In this document: one piece after another, positions 35,384 to 44,032 of the stretch
Layout of the letters: each line of letters opens with the position of its first letter
Numbering within the stretch: position 1 is the first letter of the stretch
Notes under the pieces: generated by a model
What the model saw: the letters and a program-made list of their open reading frames with translations, nothing else
Told to the model about the DNA's origin: nothing
Database searches by the model: none
Translations under genes and position numbers: made by a program
Assembly (NCBI GenBank): GCA_947166385.1
Contig: CAMVEB010000002.1
Span: 151,307 to 215,306 of the forward strand
Length of the DNA: 64,000 bases
Source of the DNA: an uncultured Clostridia bacterium
Lineage (GTDB): Bacteria > Bacillota > Clostridia > Christensenellales > Aristaeellaceae
Reading direction: 5' to 3'

Positions 35384-36092
35384 GGAACTGCTGGAACAGC
35401 TGAGGGACATCACGGCAGTGTGTGACCGGTATGGTATTCAATACAACCTGATGTGCGGAACGCTCCTGGGCTGTATCCGCCACCGGGGATTTATTCCCTG
35501 GGACGACGATGTGGATCTGCTGATGACCCGGGCAGAATTCACCAAATTCCGGGATGTATATCCGCAGGAATGCGACCAGCGTTTTGAGCTGACCTATCTG
35601 GATACCTGGACGCCCCGCGTTATGAACCGGGATCCGGAGAAGGCGGCCGCCTTTACTGATTTTTTTATTCTGGATCCGCTTCCGCCTGAGGGGATCAGGC
35701 GGAAGGCGCATTTGCTGCATCTGCATCTTCTGCAGGGAATGATGAAAAAAAATGTGGATTATACCCGCTTCTCCCTGAAAAACCGGATTCTTCTGCGGGT
35801 GACACACCTGATAGGGCTGCCGTTTTCCTATCGGTGGAAGGCGAAGCGTTATGAGAAGGTGTCCACCCGGATCCGGAGCGGCCGCGATCTGCATATGTCC
35901 AACGGGGCTTTTGAACTGATGACCCATGTATGGCATCCGGAGCAGTTTGACGAAAAAATCCGGGCGCCCTTTGAGGGAATTGACTGCCTGATTCCGAAAC
36001 GTTGGGATGAAGTGCTGACCATCCTGTTCGGACCGGATTATATGACACCTCCGCCCGTTGAGGAACGGGTGGCCAAACACCTTGATCTCTGA
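35349..36092 (+). CDS. LicD family phosphotransferase
   Basis: 247 residues from a GTG start overlapping the transketolase gene. LicD enzymes transfer phosphocholine, or other nucleotide-linked polyol or amino alcohol phosphates, onto surface glycans (teichoic acid, LPS). The nucleotidyltransferase motif is clear: CGTLLGCIRHRGFIPWDDDVDL (split here: CGTLLG, then PWDDDVD with the metal-binding Asp). The C-terminal part ends in GPDYMTPPP, as usual for the family. The donor molecule is unknown; the neighbouring transferase and transketolase point to surface polysaccharide decoration. Confidence 0.93.
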   Translation: MKKELTLEEIHEELLEQLRDITAVCDRYGIQYNLMCGTLLGCIRHRGFIPWDDDVDLLMTRAEFTKFRDVYPQECDQRFELTYLDTWTPRVMNRDPEKAAAFTDFFILDPLPPEGIRRKAHLLHLHLLQGMMKKNVDYTRFSLKNRILLRVTHLIGLPFSYRWKAKRYEKVSTRIRSGRDLHMSNGAFELMTHVWHPEQFDEKIRAPFEGIDCLIPKRWDEVLTILFGPDYMTPPPVEERVAKHLDL

Positions 36093-36112
36093 CCAGTGTG
36101 GAGCGAAACAAA

Positions 36113-36931
36113 ATGGAAATGTATTTCTGTCCGCTGTTTTCCGGCTCCAGCGGAAATGCACTGTTCTGCCAGTGCGGGAGCACCCGGCTGCTGATTGACG
36201 CAGGAAAAACCGGAAAATGCATCGGGGACGCGCTTGCCGGCATCGGCGTGGATCCGGCGAGCCTGGACGGTATTCTGATTACCCATGAGCATTCAGACCA
36301 TATTCTGGGAGCCGGTGTGCTGGCACGGCGGTATCATCTTCCGCTGTATGCCACGCAGGAAACCTGGCGAGCGATGACCGGGAAAATCGGGAAGATCTCC
36401 GGCGAGCTGATCCGGACAGTGCAGGCAGGAAAAGACTTCTTCCTCGGAGACCTCGGCGTGCAGCCCTTTTCCATACCGCATGATGCCGCTGACCCGGTGG
36501 GATACCGACTGTGGGGCGGGAATATCAGCATTTCCACCGCGACGGACCTGGGCTGCTTTCCGGAGAACGTCTACGCGGCCATCCGGGGAAGCACTCTGGT
36601 TCTGCTGGAAAGCAATCATGACCCGGATCTGCTGCGGGCAAACCCAACCTACAGCGCTGCATTGAAAAGCCGCATCCTGGGGGATCATGGCCACCTGAGC
36701 AACGAAGCCTGCGCCTCAGCGCTGCTAAGGCTGATCGCCGGGGGAACGGCTCATGTGATCCTGGGCCACTTAAGCGGGGAAAACAATACACCGACCCTGG
36801 CCCGCAGAGTTTCGGAAACTGCATTGCTCCGGGAAGGCATCCGACCGGGGAATGATGTCCAGCTGCGGGTAGCGCTGCGGGATGAAACCGGTGACGTGTA
36901 TACTCTCAGGAGAGACGGAGGAACGATATGA
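36113..36931 (+). CDS. MBL-fold metallohydrolase, WalJ/YycJ-like
   Basis: 272 residues. Beta-lactamase-fold hydrolase. Motifs are SSGNALF in the first strands, the zinc site HEHSDH (THEHSDHILG), a later TDLG segment, and LESNHDPDLL with an HLSNEACA helix typical of YycJ/WalJ, a DNA-processing exonuclease linked in B. subtilis to the WalRK operon. Here it is 14 kb from the two-component genes and sits between licD and an ABC-F gene. ATG 36113 chosen for GGAG nine bases upstream; the frame is open five codons further to a GTG. Confidence 0.88.
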   Translation: MEMYFCPLFSGSSGNALFCQCGSTRLLIDAGKTGKCIGDALAGIGVDPASLDGILITHEHSDHILGAGVLARRYHLPLYATQETWRAMTGKIGKISGELIRTVQAGKDFFLGDLGVQPFSIPHDAADPVGYRLWGGNISISTATDLGCFPENVYAAIRGSTLVLLESNHDPDLLRANPTYSAALKSRILGDHGHLSNEACASALLRLIAGGTAHVILGHLSGENNTPTLARRVSETALLREGIRPGNDVQLRVALRDETGDVYTLRRDGGTI

Positions 36932-38823
36932 TCATCCTGGCACTGCAGGAAGTAAAGAAAAGCTTCGGTACCCATGAGGTGCTGAGGCGTGTTTCCTTTA
37001 CCCTGCAGGAACAGGAGAAGATGGGTCTGGTCGGGGTGAACGGCTGCGGAAAAAGCACTCTGATGAAGATTATCGCGGGAGAAGAAACAGCAGATGAAGG
37101 TACCGTCAGCCTGCAGAAGGGACTCCAGATCGGCTATCTGGCCCAACAGGGAAAGCTGACCGGCAGGGAAACTGTTTTGCAGGTGCTGGAGGAAGTGTTC
37201 GCACCCCTGGTTCGTATGGAAGGAGAAATGCGTGCCCTGGAGGAGGAAATGGCCGGCTGCGGCGGGGATCCTGATTTGCTTCGCCGGCTTGGCGGACGCT
37301 ATGACGCACTGACGACGGAGTTTGAGCGCCGGCGGGGATATGAGTGGAAATCCAGGGTGACGGGTGTGCTGAAGGGCCTGAAACTCTGGGATATGCGGGA
37401 TATGGAGACAGCTCTCCTCAGCGGTGGGGAACGGACAAGGCTCTGCCTGGGGAAAATGCTTCTGTCTGACCCTGATCTTCTCCTGCTGGATGAACCGACG
37501 AACCATCTGGACCTGAAAAGCATTGCCTGGCTAGAGGAGTACCTGCAGTCCTATCGGGGCGCGGTGCTGGTCATCAGCCACGACCGGTATTTCCTGGATC
37601 ATGTGTGCGGACGGATGGCGGAGTTGATCCTCGGCACGGTGGAGACATATCAGGGGAACTATACGCAGTATCTGGAGAAACGTGCGGAAGTCTATGAAAC
37701 CCGGATGAAGGCCTGGCAGCTGCAGCAGAAGGAAATTGCCCGCCAGGAGGCAGTTATCGCGATGTACCGTCGCTTTAACCGGGAGAAGAGTATCCGTCTG
37801 GCGGAAAGCAGAGAAAAGCGGCTGCAGAAGATTGAACGCCTGGAGAAACCGCAGGAGGAAAGCACGGTTCGTTTCCGCTTTGAAACCCGGCGCAGAACGG
37901 GGGAGGATGTACTGCAGACAGAGGGCCTGCGGAAAGCCTACGGGGACAGGATCCTTTTCCGGGATCTGATGCTGCACCTCCGCGCGGGGGACCGGGTTGC
38001 TCTGATCGGAGATAACGGTACAGGCAAGTCCACTCTGCTGAAATGCCTGACAGGCGAGGAAAAGCCGGATGGAGGTATGATTCGCTGGGGAACCGGGGTG
38101 GATATCGGCTATTACGACCAGCACCAGGCCGGTCTGCATGAACAGAAGACCGTATTGGATGAGGTCTGGGATCGTTTTCCCCGTCTGGAGCAGGATCAGG
38201 TGCGGGGGGCACTGGGTTTGTTCCTCTTTACCGGGGATGATGTTTTTGCGCCTGTCAGCACCTTGAGCGGCGGGGAAAAGGGCCGGGTAGCCCTGACAGA
38301 ACTGATGCTTCGAAAGGATAATGTCCTCCTGCTGGATGAACCGACCAATCATCTTGATATGGACAGCCGTGAGGTTCTGGAGGAGGCACTTGCGGATTTC
38401 CCGGGAACCATCCTGGCTGTAAGCCACGATCGGTATTTCATCAACCGCTTCGCAGAGAAGGTGTTTGTCCTGGAAAAGGAAGGCATCCGGGAATACCTGG
38501 GCAACTATGACAGCTATTATGAGAAGGTTCGCCGGGACGCGGAGCCGGATGGGGAAACCGCCGGCATGACGCGGACCGCCCTGGATAAGGAAAAAAAGAA
38601 GAGCAGGGAGGAACAGCAGCGGATCCGGGAACAGAAGGAACGGGTGAAAACCCTGGAGGAACAGATTGCCCGGAATGAGGCGGACGCGGATCGGCTGGAA
38701 AACATGCTGGCGGATCCGGAAACCTGGAAGCAACCGGAAAAAGCGGCGGAAATGACCCGGCAATACAATGCGCTGAAGGCGGAAATCGAACGACTATATG
38801 AGGAGTACGCAGCCATTGAATAG
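36928..38823 (+). CDS. ABC-F family ATPase, Uup/YdiF-like with C-terminal coiled coil
   Basis: 631 residues; start overlaps the WalJ-like gene (ATGA). Two ABC ATPase domains without membrane segments: Walker A GVNGCGKS and GDNGTGKS, signatures LLSGGERTR and LSGGEKGR, Walker [13 protein letters not shown] and [11 protein letters not shown]. An arm-linker region lies between them (residues ~240-310), and a charged coiled-coil tail (~545-631) is typical of Uup/YdiF. ABC-F proteins act on the ribosome, in translation rescue or antibiotic protection. No adjacent resistance gene suggests housekeeping. Confidence 0.92.
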   Translation: MIILALQEVKKSFGTHEVLRRVSFTLQEQEKMGLVGVNGCGKSTLMKIIAGEETADEGTVSLQKGLQIGYLAQQGKLTGRETVLQVLEEVFAPLVRMEGEMRALEEEMAGCGGDPDLLRRLGGRYDALTTEFERRRGYEWKSRVTGVLKGLKLWDMRDMETALLSGGERTRLCLGKMLLSDPDLLLLDEPTNHLDLKSIAWLEEYLQSYRGAVLVISHDRYFLDHVCGRMAELILGTVETYQGNYTQYLEKRAEVYETRMKAWQLQQKEIARQEAVIAMYRRFNREKSIRLAESREKRLQKIERLEKPQEESTVRFRFETRRRTGEDVLQTEGLRKAYGDRILFRDLMLHLRAGDRVALIGDNGTGKSTLLKCLTGEEKPDGGMIRWGTGVDIGYYDQHQAGLHEQKTVLDEVWDRFPRLEQDQVRGALGLFLFTGDDVFAPVSTLSGGEKGRVALTELMLRKDNVLLLDEPTNHLDMDSREVLEEALADFPGTILAVSHDRYFINRFAEKVFVLEKEGIREYLGNYDSYYEKVRRDAEPDGETAGMTRTALDKEKKKSREEQQRIREQKERVKTLEEQIARNEADADRLENMLADPETWKQPEKAAEMTRQYNALKAEIERLYEEYAAIE

Positions 38824-38851
38824 GACTGTTTCAGAGGAAAGGACGAACCGG

Positions 38852-39622
38852 ATGATGAAGACTGGAAAAAGATTTTTCTTCCTTTTTCTTTTCCTGTTCC
38901 TGAGCGCGACCATGGTTTCGGGGTTAGCCTGCGCGGAAACTGCGGCAGAACAGCTGGACGACAAAACACGGATGCAGTTTTATGATCGCTCCCTGATTGT
39001 CGGTGATTCCCAGGTCCGCAACCTTGGTAATTACCTGCGGCGGCAGCGCGGCAGCAATCCGGATTTTTTTCCCGGTCTGAAATGCTATGGGGAATACAGC
39101 CTGCAGATGAGGATGCTTGCACTGGAGAAACCGCTGGATGACGGGAAAACTGTCGAGCTGAACTACAAGGGGCGGAAAGCTACCCTTGCGGGAATCGCGA
39201 AGGCGGAACAACCCCACAATATCTTCCTCATGATCGGACTGAATGACCGGATCTATGCGAACCGGGATCGTGCCGAAAACTATATCCGCAGGATTATTGC
39301 CCTGCGGGATGCCGGATTTCCCGATACCGACCTGTATTTCATGTCCATTCTCCCGGTGACGGACAAATGGAAACAGAAATACAGGGACGAGATTTCGACA
39401 TATAATGAATGGCTCTGCGAATTGTGTGAGCAGGAAGAAAAAGTCTATTATATGGATGTCCGGGCTGGATTGGCGGATGAGAATGGCTGTCTCCCGAAAA
39501 AAATCACAACGGATGCGGAAAGTCACCTGAATGCTGACGGGTTTGCGATCCTGGTACAGAACCTGTTGGATTTTGCCCAGATCCGGTATGAAGAAGGTTT
39601 CTGGATTCCAGACAATCCATAG
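38852..39622 (+). CDS. secreted SGNH/GDSL hydrolase
   Basis: 256 residues from an ATG preceded by AGGAAAGGA. A signal peptide (Lys/Arg then a Phe/Leu-rich core, cleavage near LACAE) directs export. SGNH blocks: VGDSQVRN with catalytic Ser53, GLND (block III) and a late DAESHLN with Asp221 and His225, one residue wider than the usual DxxH. Such proteins pair with MBOAT acyltransferases and add or remove O-acetyl groups on cell-wall glycans. The next three genes complete that type of module. Confidence 0.82.
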   Translation: MMKTGKRFFFLFLFLFLSATMVSGLACAETAAEQLDDKTRMQFYDRSLIVGDSQVRNLGNYLRRQRGSNPDFFPGLKCYGEYSLQMRMLALEKPLDDGKTVELNYKGRKATLAGIAKAEQPHNIFLMIGLNDRIYANRDRAENYIRRIIALRDAGFPDTDLYFMSILPVTDKWKQKYRDEISTYNEWLCELCEQEEKVYYMDVRAGLADENGCLPKKITTDAESHLNADGFAILVQNLLDFAQIRYEEGFWIPDNP

Positions 39623-39648
39623 ACGCGGATGAAAGGGGATAAATAACT

Positions 39649-40128
39649 GTGAAGAAGAGAATCATGATCCTGGGTATCCTGGCGGCGGCAGTTCTGATGC
39701 TGACAGCCTGCGGTGCACCGAAGACCAGCCCGGAAAACGAAGCTGGAAAAGTGGCGGTCTCTCTCAGGGAAAAGGTGGAAAGCGTAATCCCGGATAAGGA
39801 CAGCCTTGGCCCGCTGACAGCAGAGGATCTGGAGGATGTACTGGGAGTGACTCCGTCAGACTACAGCGATTTCATTTTTCTGCAAAGCGAGGCAATGGAC
39901 GGCCGGGAAGTCCTGGTGATCCGGGCAGCGGACAAAGATGCCGCAGGGAAGCTGACCGGGATTGCCGAAAGCTATCTGGAACGGCGCCTGAATGAGACCA
40001 GGTCTTATGCGCCGGAAGCCTACCAGGTGCTGTCACAGGCGAAGGTCCAGACAAAGAACCTGACGGTCGCGCTGATTGTCGGACCGGACGGGGCAAAGGA
40101 GACGGAAGCCATTCTGGCAGGTGAATAA
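39649..40128 (+). CDS. DUF4358 domain lipoprotein
   Basis: 159 residues, GTG start. The lipobox LTAC places the lipidated Cys at residue 21 or so. The mature part has a helix (VAVSLREKVESVI), LTAEDLEDVLGV and two beta strands, then the SYLERRLNETRSYAPEAYQVLSQA helix region typical of DUF4358. Function is unknown, but this family is repeatedly found beside MBOAT and DHHW proteins in Clostridia. It ends 2 bases before the MBOAT gene. Confidence 0.82.
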   Translation: MKKRIMILGILAAAVLMLTACGAPKTSPENEAGKVAVSLREKVESVIPDKDSLGPLTAEDLEDVLGVTPSDYSDFIFLQSEAMDGREVLVIRAADKDAAGKLTGIAESYLERRLNETRSYAPEAYQVLSQAKVQTKNLTVALIVGPDGAKETEAILAGE

Positions 40129-40130
40129 AG

Positions 40131-41474
40131 ATGGTATTCTGCTCCTTCACTTTTCTGCTGCTTTTTATGCCCGCAGTACTGCTGGGCTACCGGTTTCTTC
40201 CGGCCCGGGCAAAGCGTCCGTTCCTGCTGGCGGCATCGCTGGTGTTTTACGGATGGGGGACGCCATCCTGGCTGATTCTGCTGTCATATGTGATGGTGCT
40301 GGACTATGCCGGCGCACTGCTGTTAGTCCGGATCCGAAAAGGGAGAAGAGCCATGTTTGCGGCACTGATTGCCATGAATCTGCTGCCGCTGTTATATTTC
40401 AAGTATTCCGGATTCCTCCAGGATACGTTTACGGCACTGACAGGATTCCGCTTTATGTCGGATTCTCCGTTGCTGCCGGCAGGCATATCCTTTTTTACAT
40501 TTCAGGGCATTTCCTATCTGGCGGACGTGTACCGCGGAAATGCCAGGGTTCAGAAAAACTTTATCCTGTTCGGTACTTATCTGAGCATGTTTCCTCAGCT
40601 GGTAGCCGGGCCGATCGTCCGCTATACCGACCTGGAGGAGCAACTGGAGAAGCCGGCGAATCTGACAACGGCTGATATGCGTGCGGGGCTGGAACGGTTT
40701 GCCGTCGGATTGGGGAAAAAAGTACTTCTGGCAGATGCAATGGGCCGTTTCTGGGGAAAAATGAGTGCAGATCTGCCCGGCGCTGGCATACCCGGCGCTT
40801 GGCTGGGATTGATGGCGTTTTCCTTCCAGATCTACTTTGATTTTTCCGGTTATTCCGACATGGCACTCGGACTGGGAAGAGCGATGGGTTTCATTTTCCC
40901 CGAGAACTTTGACCGGCCATATCGTGCACATAGTCTGACGGAGTTCTGGCGCAGATGGCATATGAGTCTGACGACATGGTTCCGGGAATATGTATATATT
41001 CCGCTTGGCGGAAACCGGAAGGGGGAACGGCGCCGGGACCTGAATATCATGATTGTCTGGGCACTGACCGGATTGTGGCATGGGGCAGGATGGAATTTTG
41101 TGCTGTGGGGCATATATTTCGGCATCCTGCTGATACTGGAGAAAAAGTGGATGCTCGGCAGGAAGAAAACCGGGCGTGTTCCGGGATGGCTGTATCAAAT
41201 ACTGACCTATCTTCCCGTTCTGCTGGGATGGGGAGTATTCACAGGGAAATGGCAGGTGTTTTCCGCTATGGCCGGTACGTGGGGCTGGGGCTCTGCAGCG
41301 GCGGGGCTGGAGTGCCTTTCATTTCTGCCAATGATCATCATCTGTGCAGTGGTTTGTTTTTTGCCAAAGCCCAAAATCGACTGCCGCAGATGGGCCGCGC
41401 CGATCCTGATGATTCTCTGTCTGGCCGCGTTGGCCGCACAGGGATATGCGCCTTTCGTATATTTTCAGTTTTGA
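40131..41474 (+). CDS. MBOAT family O-acyltransferase (AlgI/DltB-like)
   Basis: 447 residues with about ten to twelve hydrophobic helices. MBOAT proteins move acyl groups across the membrane onto surface polymers. The catalytic core is clear: RRWHMSLTTWFREYVYIPLGGN, and the conserved His317 in TGLWHGAGWNF. An N-terminal LLFMPAVLLGYRF segment and SFFTFQGISYLADVYRG complete the AlgI-like signature. It follows the DUF4358 lipoprotein and precedes a DHHW protein. Confidence 0.95.
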   Translation: MVFCSFTFLLLFMPAVLLGYRFLPARAKRPFLLAASLVFYGWGTPSWLILLSYVMVLDYAGALLLVRIRKGRRAMFAALIAMNLLPLLYFKYSGFLQDTFTALTGFRFMSDSPLLPAGISFFTFQGISYLADVYRGNARVQKNFILFGTYLSMFPQLVAGPIVRYTDLEEQLEKPANLTTADMRAGLERFAVGLGKKVLLADAMGRFWGKMSADLPGAGIPGAWLGLMAFSFQIYFDFSGYSDMALGLGRAMGFIFPENFDRPYRAHSLTEFWRRWHMSLTTWFREYVYIPLGGNRKGERRRDLNIMIVWALTGLWHGAGWNFVLWGIYFGILLILEKKWMLGRKKTGRVPGWLYQILTYLPVLLGWGVFTGKWQVFSAMAGTWGWGSAAAGLECLSFLPMIIICAVVCFLPKPKIDCRRWAAPILMILCLAALAAQGYAPFVYFQF

Positions 41475-41486
41475 CGGAGGCTGCCG

Positions 41487-42593
41487 ATGAAGAAAAAGAG
41501 ATCGTTTATCCCCAACGGAGTCGCCGTGTATGGAGGTTTGACTCTGCTGCTGATCCTTGGTATCGCGGCTTTCGTTTTCCGGCAGGATTTTTCCGGATGG
41601 GAAAAACGGTACCTGGCGGATGCGCCTAAAAACGGATCGCTGGTCCAATGGACGTTGAATGATGATCTGGAAACCTTCCTTTCCGATCAGGTGCCTTTCC
41701 GGCAGCAGCTGGTGAATCTGAACGCATTGGCAGAGCTTTATACCGGACGTGCCGTGCAGCTGGGTGCGTGGCCGGTCGGGGATGCTGCGGTGGAAAAACC
41801 AGTCCGGGCAGATCCGGAAGTACTGGAAAAACGTATTGCCGCCATGAAAAACCTGGCCGGAGATATTCCATGTCTGTTTCTGATCCCGCCTACAGCCGGG
41901 ATGCTGCGAATGGATGAAATGACCGCCGCACGCAGGGCGCTCTACGCGGAAGAAAGCAGAGTGTATGACATTCTGACGTCGCAGGAGGATTTTATTCCTT
42001 TACGGCAGCTCTTTGAGGAATGTCCGGAAACAGTCTATTACTATTCCGACCATCACTGGAACAATGTCGGCGCGGAACTGGCCTACCGTGCGTACTGCCT
42101 TGCGGCAGATGTGAAAGCAGCGAAAGAGGATGCGTTTACATATACGCGTTACTTCCCATTCCGCGGTACGACATATACCCGGTCCGGGCTGCCGTTTGTG
42201 CGGGAGGACGTTTTGATTTGCGCGGAGCCGAAGGCACCGGTGGAACTGAAGGTTCAGGGAGAGGAAACGACATATGACCATCTGATCTTTCCGGAAAAGG
42301 CTATAACATATGACGGCTATGAGGTATTCCTGAACGGCAATCACGGTAAGCTGACCATAACAAATCCGGAGGCGGACGGCGGAACGCTGGTGGTGTTCCG
42401 GGATTCGTATGCCAGCAGTCTGCTGCCATACCTGAGTGTGAACTTTTCCCGGATCATTGCTGTGGATGCACGATATTATACCGGAACTTTCCGTGATGTA
42501 CTTCGGGAGGCAGGCAGTATCGACCGGATCCTGTTCGAGTACTCCCTGGACAGCCTGGCCAATGATACAAGCCTTACCCGGAAAATACGATAA
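41487..42593 (+). CDS. DHHW-motif protein (AlgX/DltD-like partner of MBOAT)
   Basis: 368 residues, one N-terminal transmembrane helix, rest outside the membrane. The DHHW motif appears as YYSDHHWNNVG. An FLIPPTAGM strand and the late VVFRDSYASSLLPYL supply the SGNH-like fold of this family (Asp-Ser for the nucleophile region). DHHW proteins take the acyl group from the MBOAT and transfer it to the glycan. Last gene of the long parAB-surface block, followed by a terminator. Confidence 0.9.
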   Translation: MKKKRSFIPNGVAVYGGLTLLLILGIAAFVFRQDFSGWEKRYLADAPKNGSLVQWTLNDDLETFLSDQVPFRQQLVNLNALAELYTGRAVQLGAWPVGDAAVEKPVRADPEVLEKRIAAMKNLAGDIPCLFLIPPTAGMLRMDEMTAARRALYAEESRVYDILTSQEDFIPLRQLFEECPETVYYYSDHHWNNVGAELAYRAYCLAADVKAAKEDAFTYTRYFPFRGTTYTRSGLPFVREDVLICAEPKAPVELKVQGEETTYDHLIFPEKAITYDGYEVFLNGNHGKLTITNPEADGGTLVVFRDSYASSLLPYLSVNFSRIIAVDARYYTGTFRDVLREAGSIDRILFEYSLDSLANDTSLTRKIR

Positions 42594-42662
42594 TAGATAC
42601 GCTGACAAGCGTGTTGAAGATCGAAAGAGAAAAAGGCCACTATATATAGGGTTTTTGCATAT

Positions 42663-42706
42663 GTTTCGGCAGAAATGAAAGATAGCAACTGCCGAAACGC
42701 TTTTTT
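42663..42706 (+). terminator. terminator after the surface-modification block
   Basis: 10-bp stem (42663-42672 with 42689-42698), 16-base AT-rich loop, then GC and six T. It closes the long transcript from parA. Confidence 0.75.
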
Positions 42707-42837
42707 ATGTCGAAGTTAAGACACACCAGGAAGAGTGTTAATAGATTGATTCCGATGAATAAAGAAAATGGCACTTAAAGCCAAATGATGAACAAAGAAA
42801 AATGTCAAAAAATAATAAAAAAACAGATTTTTACCTC

Positions 42838-42866
42838 TTGCAAAGAAAAACAGATTCGTGTATAAT
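42838..42866 (+). promoter_or_regulatory. strong sigma-A promoter of the S10-spc operon
   Basis: TTGCAA (42838-42843), 17-base spacer, perfect TATAAT (42861-42866), in a strongly A/T-rich stretch (about 42.7-42.9 kb) that could act as an UP element. The gap from 42594 to 43037 holds only a terminator, this promoter and the leader. Confidence 0.88.
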
Positions 42867-42872
42867 TCAAAC

Positions 42873-43037
42873 GTTGTCTGTTTAGGGATGAAGTGGTAAG
42901 TTGCCGTCCGGCCAGACGGGTAATTATCACGGACCAGCCCGCTAATCGGGCGACGGACTCGAAGGCGCCAAAGGGATCTGCACCTGCAGTGGGTTCCAGG
43001 AGCGCAGTTGAGAACGAAATTGAGGAGGTTAACAGGT
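42873..43037 (+). promoter_or_regulatory. structured 5' leader of the S10 operon (candidate r-protein autoregulation leader)
   Basis: About 165 bases of untranslated leader. Visible hairpins are CCGTC/GACGG (42904-42908 with 42915-42919), GCCCG/CGGGC (42937-42941 with 42947-42951), and an imperfect hairpin from 42974 to about 42996 with paired GGA/TCC ends. The first hairpin's strand could instead pair with GGAC at 42931-42934. S10 operons are often controlled by L4 binding the leader, but this structure is not matched here to a known class. Confidence 0.45.
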
Positions 43038-43346
43038 ATGGCCAACCAGAAAATCCGTATCAAGCTGAAGAGCTACGAGCACAAACTGATCGATCAGAGC
43101 GCGGAGCGGATCGTTGAAACCGCGAAGCGTACCGGTGCCCGTGTCTCCGGCCCCATCCCGCTCCCGACGGAAAGGGAGATTGTCACCATTCTTCGCGCTG
43201 TTCATAAATACAAAGACAGCCGCGAGCAGTTCGAGCGCCGCACCCATAAGCGGCTGATCGACATCAACAATCCGAATCCCAAGACGGTGGACGCCATGAT
43301 GAAGCTCGATCTTCCTGCTGGTGTCGAAATCGAAATGAAACTGTGA
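43038..43346 (+). CDS. rpsJ: 30S ribosomal protein S10
   Basis: 102 residues, standard length. First gene of the S10-spc operon. GAGGAGGT lies nine bases before the ATG. N-terminal [15 protein letters not shown] and [10 protein letters not shown] are diagnostic. S10 binds 16S rRNA in the 30S head and also works in NusB transcription antitermination. Confidence 0.98.
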   Translation: MANQKIRIKLKSYEHKLIDQSAERIVETAKRTGARVSGPIPLPTEREIVTILRAVHKYKDSREQFERRTHKRLIDINNPNPKTVDAMMKLDLPAGVEIEMKL

Positions 43347-43365
43347 GGCAGGAGGAGCGATTATT

Positions 43366-44007
43366 ATGAAGAAAGCGATCGTGGGCAAAAAGATCGGTAT
43401 GACGCAGGTCTTCGCGGAAGACGGACGTCTCGTGCCGGTCACCGTGATTGAAGCGGGCCCCTGCACCGTAGTGCAAACCAAAACTATCGAGAGCGACGGT
43501 TATGAAGCTGTTCAGGTCGGCTTCGGCGACCTGACCGAGAATCGGGCCAAGAAGCTGCTGACCAAGCCCGAACTCGGACATTTCAAAAAAGCCGGCGTTG
43601 ATGCCAAACGCACCCTGCGGGAGTTCCGGTTTGATGACTGCAGCGGATACAAAGTCGGCGATGTTCTCAAGTGCGATCAGTTCGCCCAGGGCGATAAGAT
43701 TGACATCACCGGAACCAGCAAGGGTCACGGATACACCGGCGCCATCCAGCGCTGGAATCAGCACACCGGCCCCATGGCTCACGGCTCCAAGTATCACCGC
43801 GGTGTAGGTTCTCTGAGCGCGAACTCTGACCCCAGCCGCGTGTTTAAGAACAAGCACATGGCCGGACACTACGGTGTAGACCGGGTGACCGTTCAGAACC
43901 TGGAAGTCGTTCAGGTGGACGCGGAACGCAACCTGCTGCTGGTGAAGGGCGCTGTACCCGGACCCAACGAAGGTCTGCTGATTATCCGCGACACCTGCAA
44001 GGCCTGA
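43366..44007 (+). CDS. rplC: 50S ribosomal protein L3
   Basis: 213 residues, 19 bases after rpsJ. N-terminal [10 protein letters not shown] and the conserved GxxH loop ([13 protein letters not shown], near the peptidyl transferase centre) identify L3. CAGGAGGAG precedes the start. Confidence 0.98.
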   Translation: MKKAIVGKKIGMTQVFAEDGRLVPVTVIEAGPCTVVQTKTIESDGYEAVQVGFGDLTENRAKKLLTKPELGHFKKAGVDAKRTLREFRFDDCSGYKVGDVLKCDQFAQGDKIDITGTSKGHGYTGAIQRWNQHTGPMAHGSKYHRGVGSLSANSDPSRVFKNKHMAGHYGVDRVTVQNLEVVQVDAERNLLLVKGAVPGPNEGLLIIRDTCKA

Positions 44008-44032
44008 TGCCGAGCAAGGAGGAAGATAAGAT

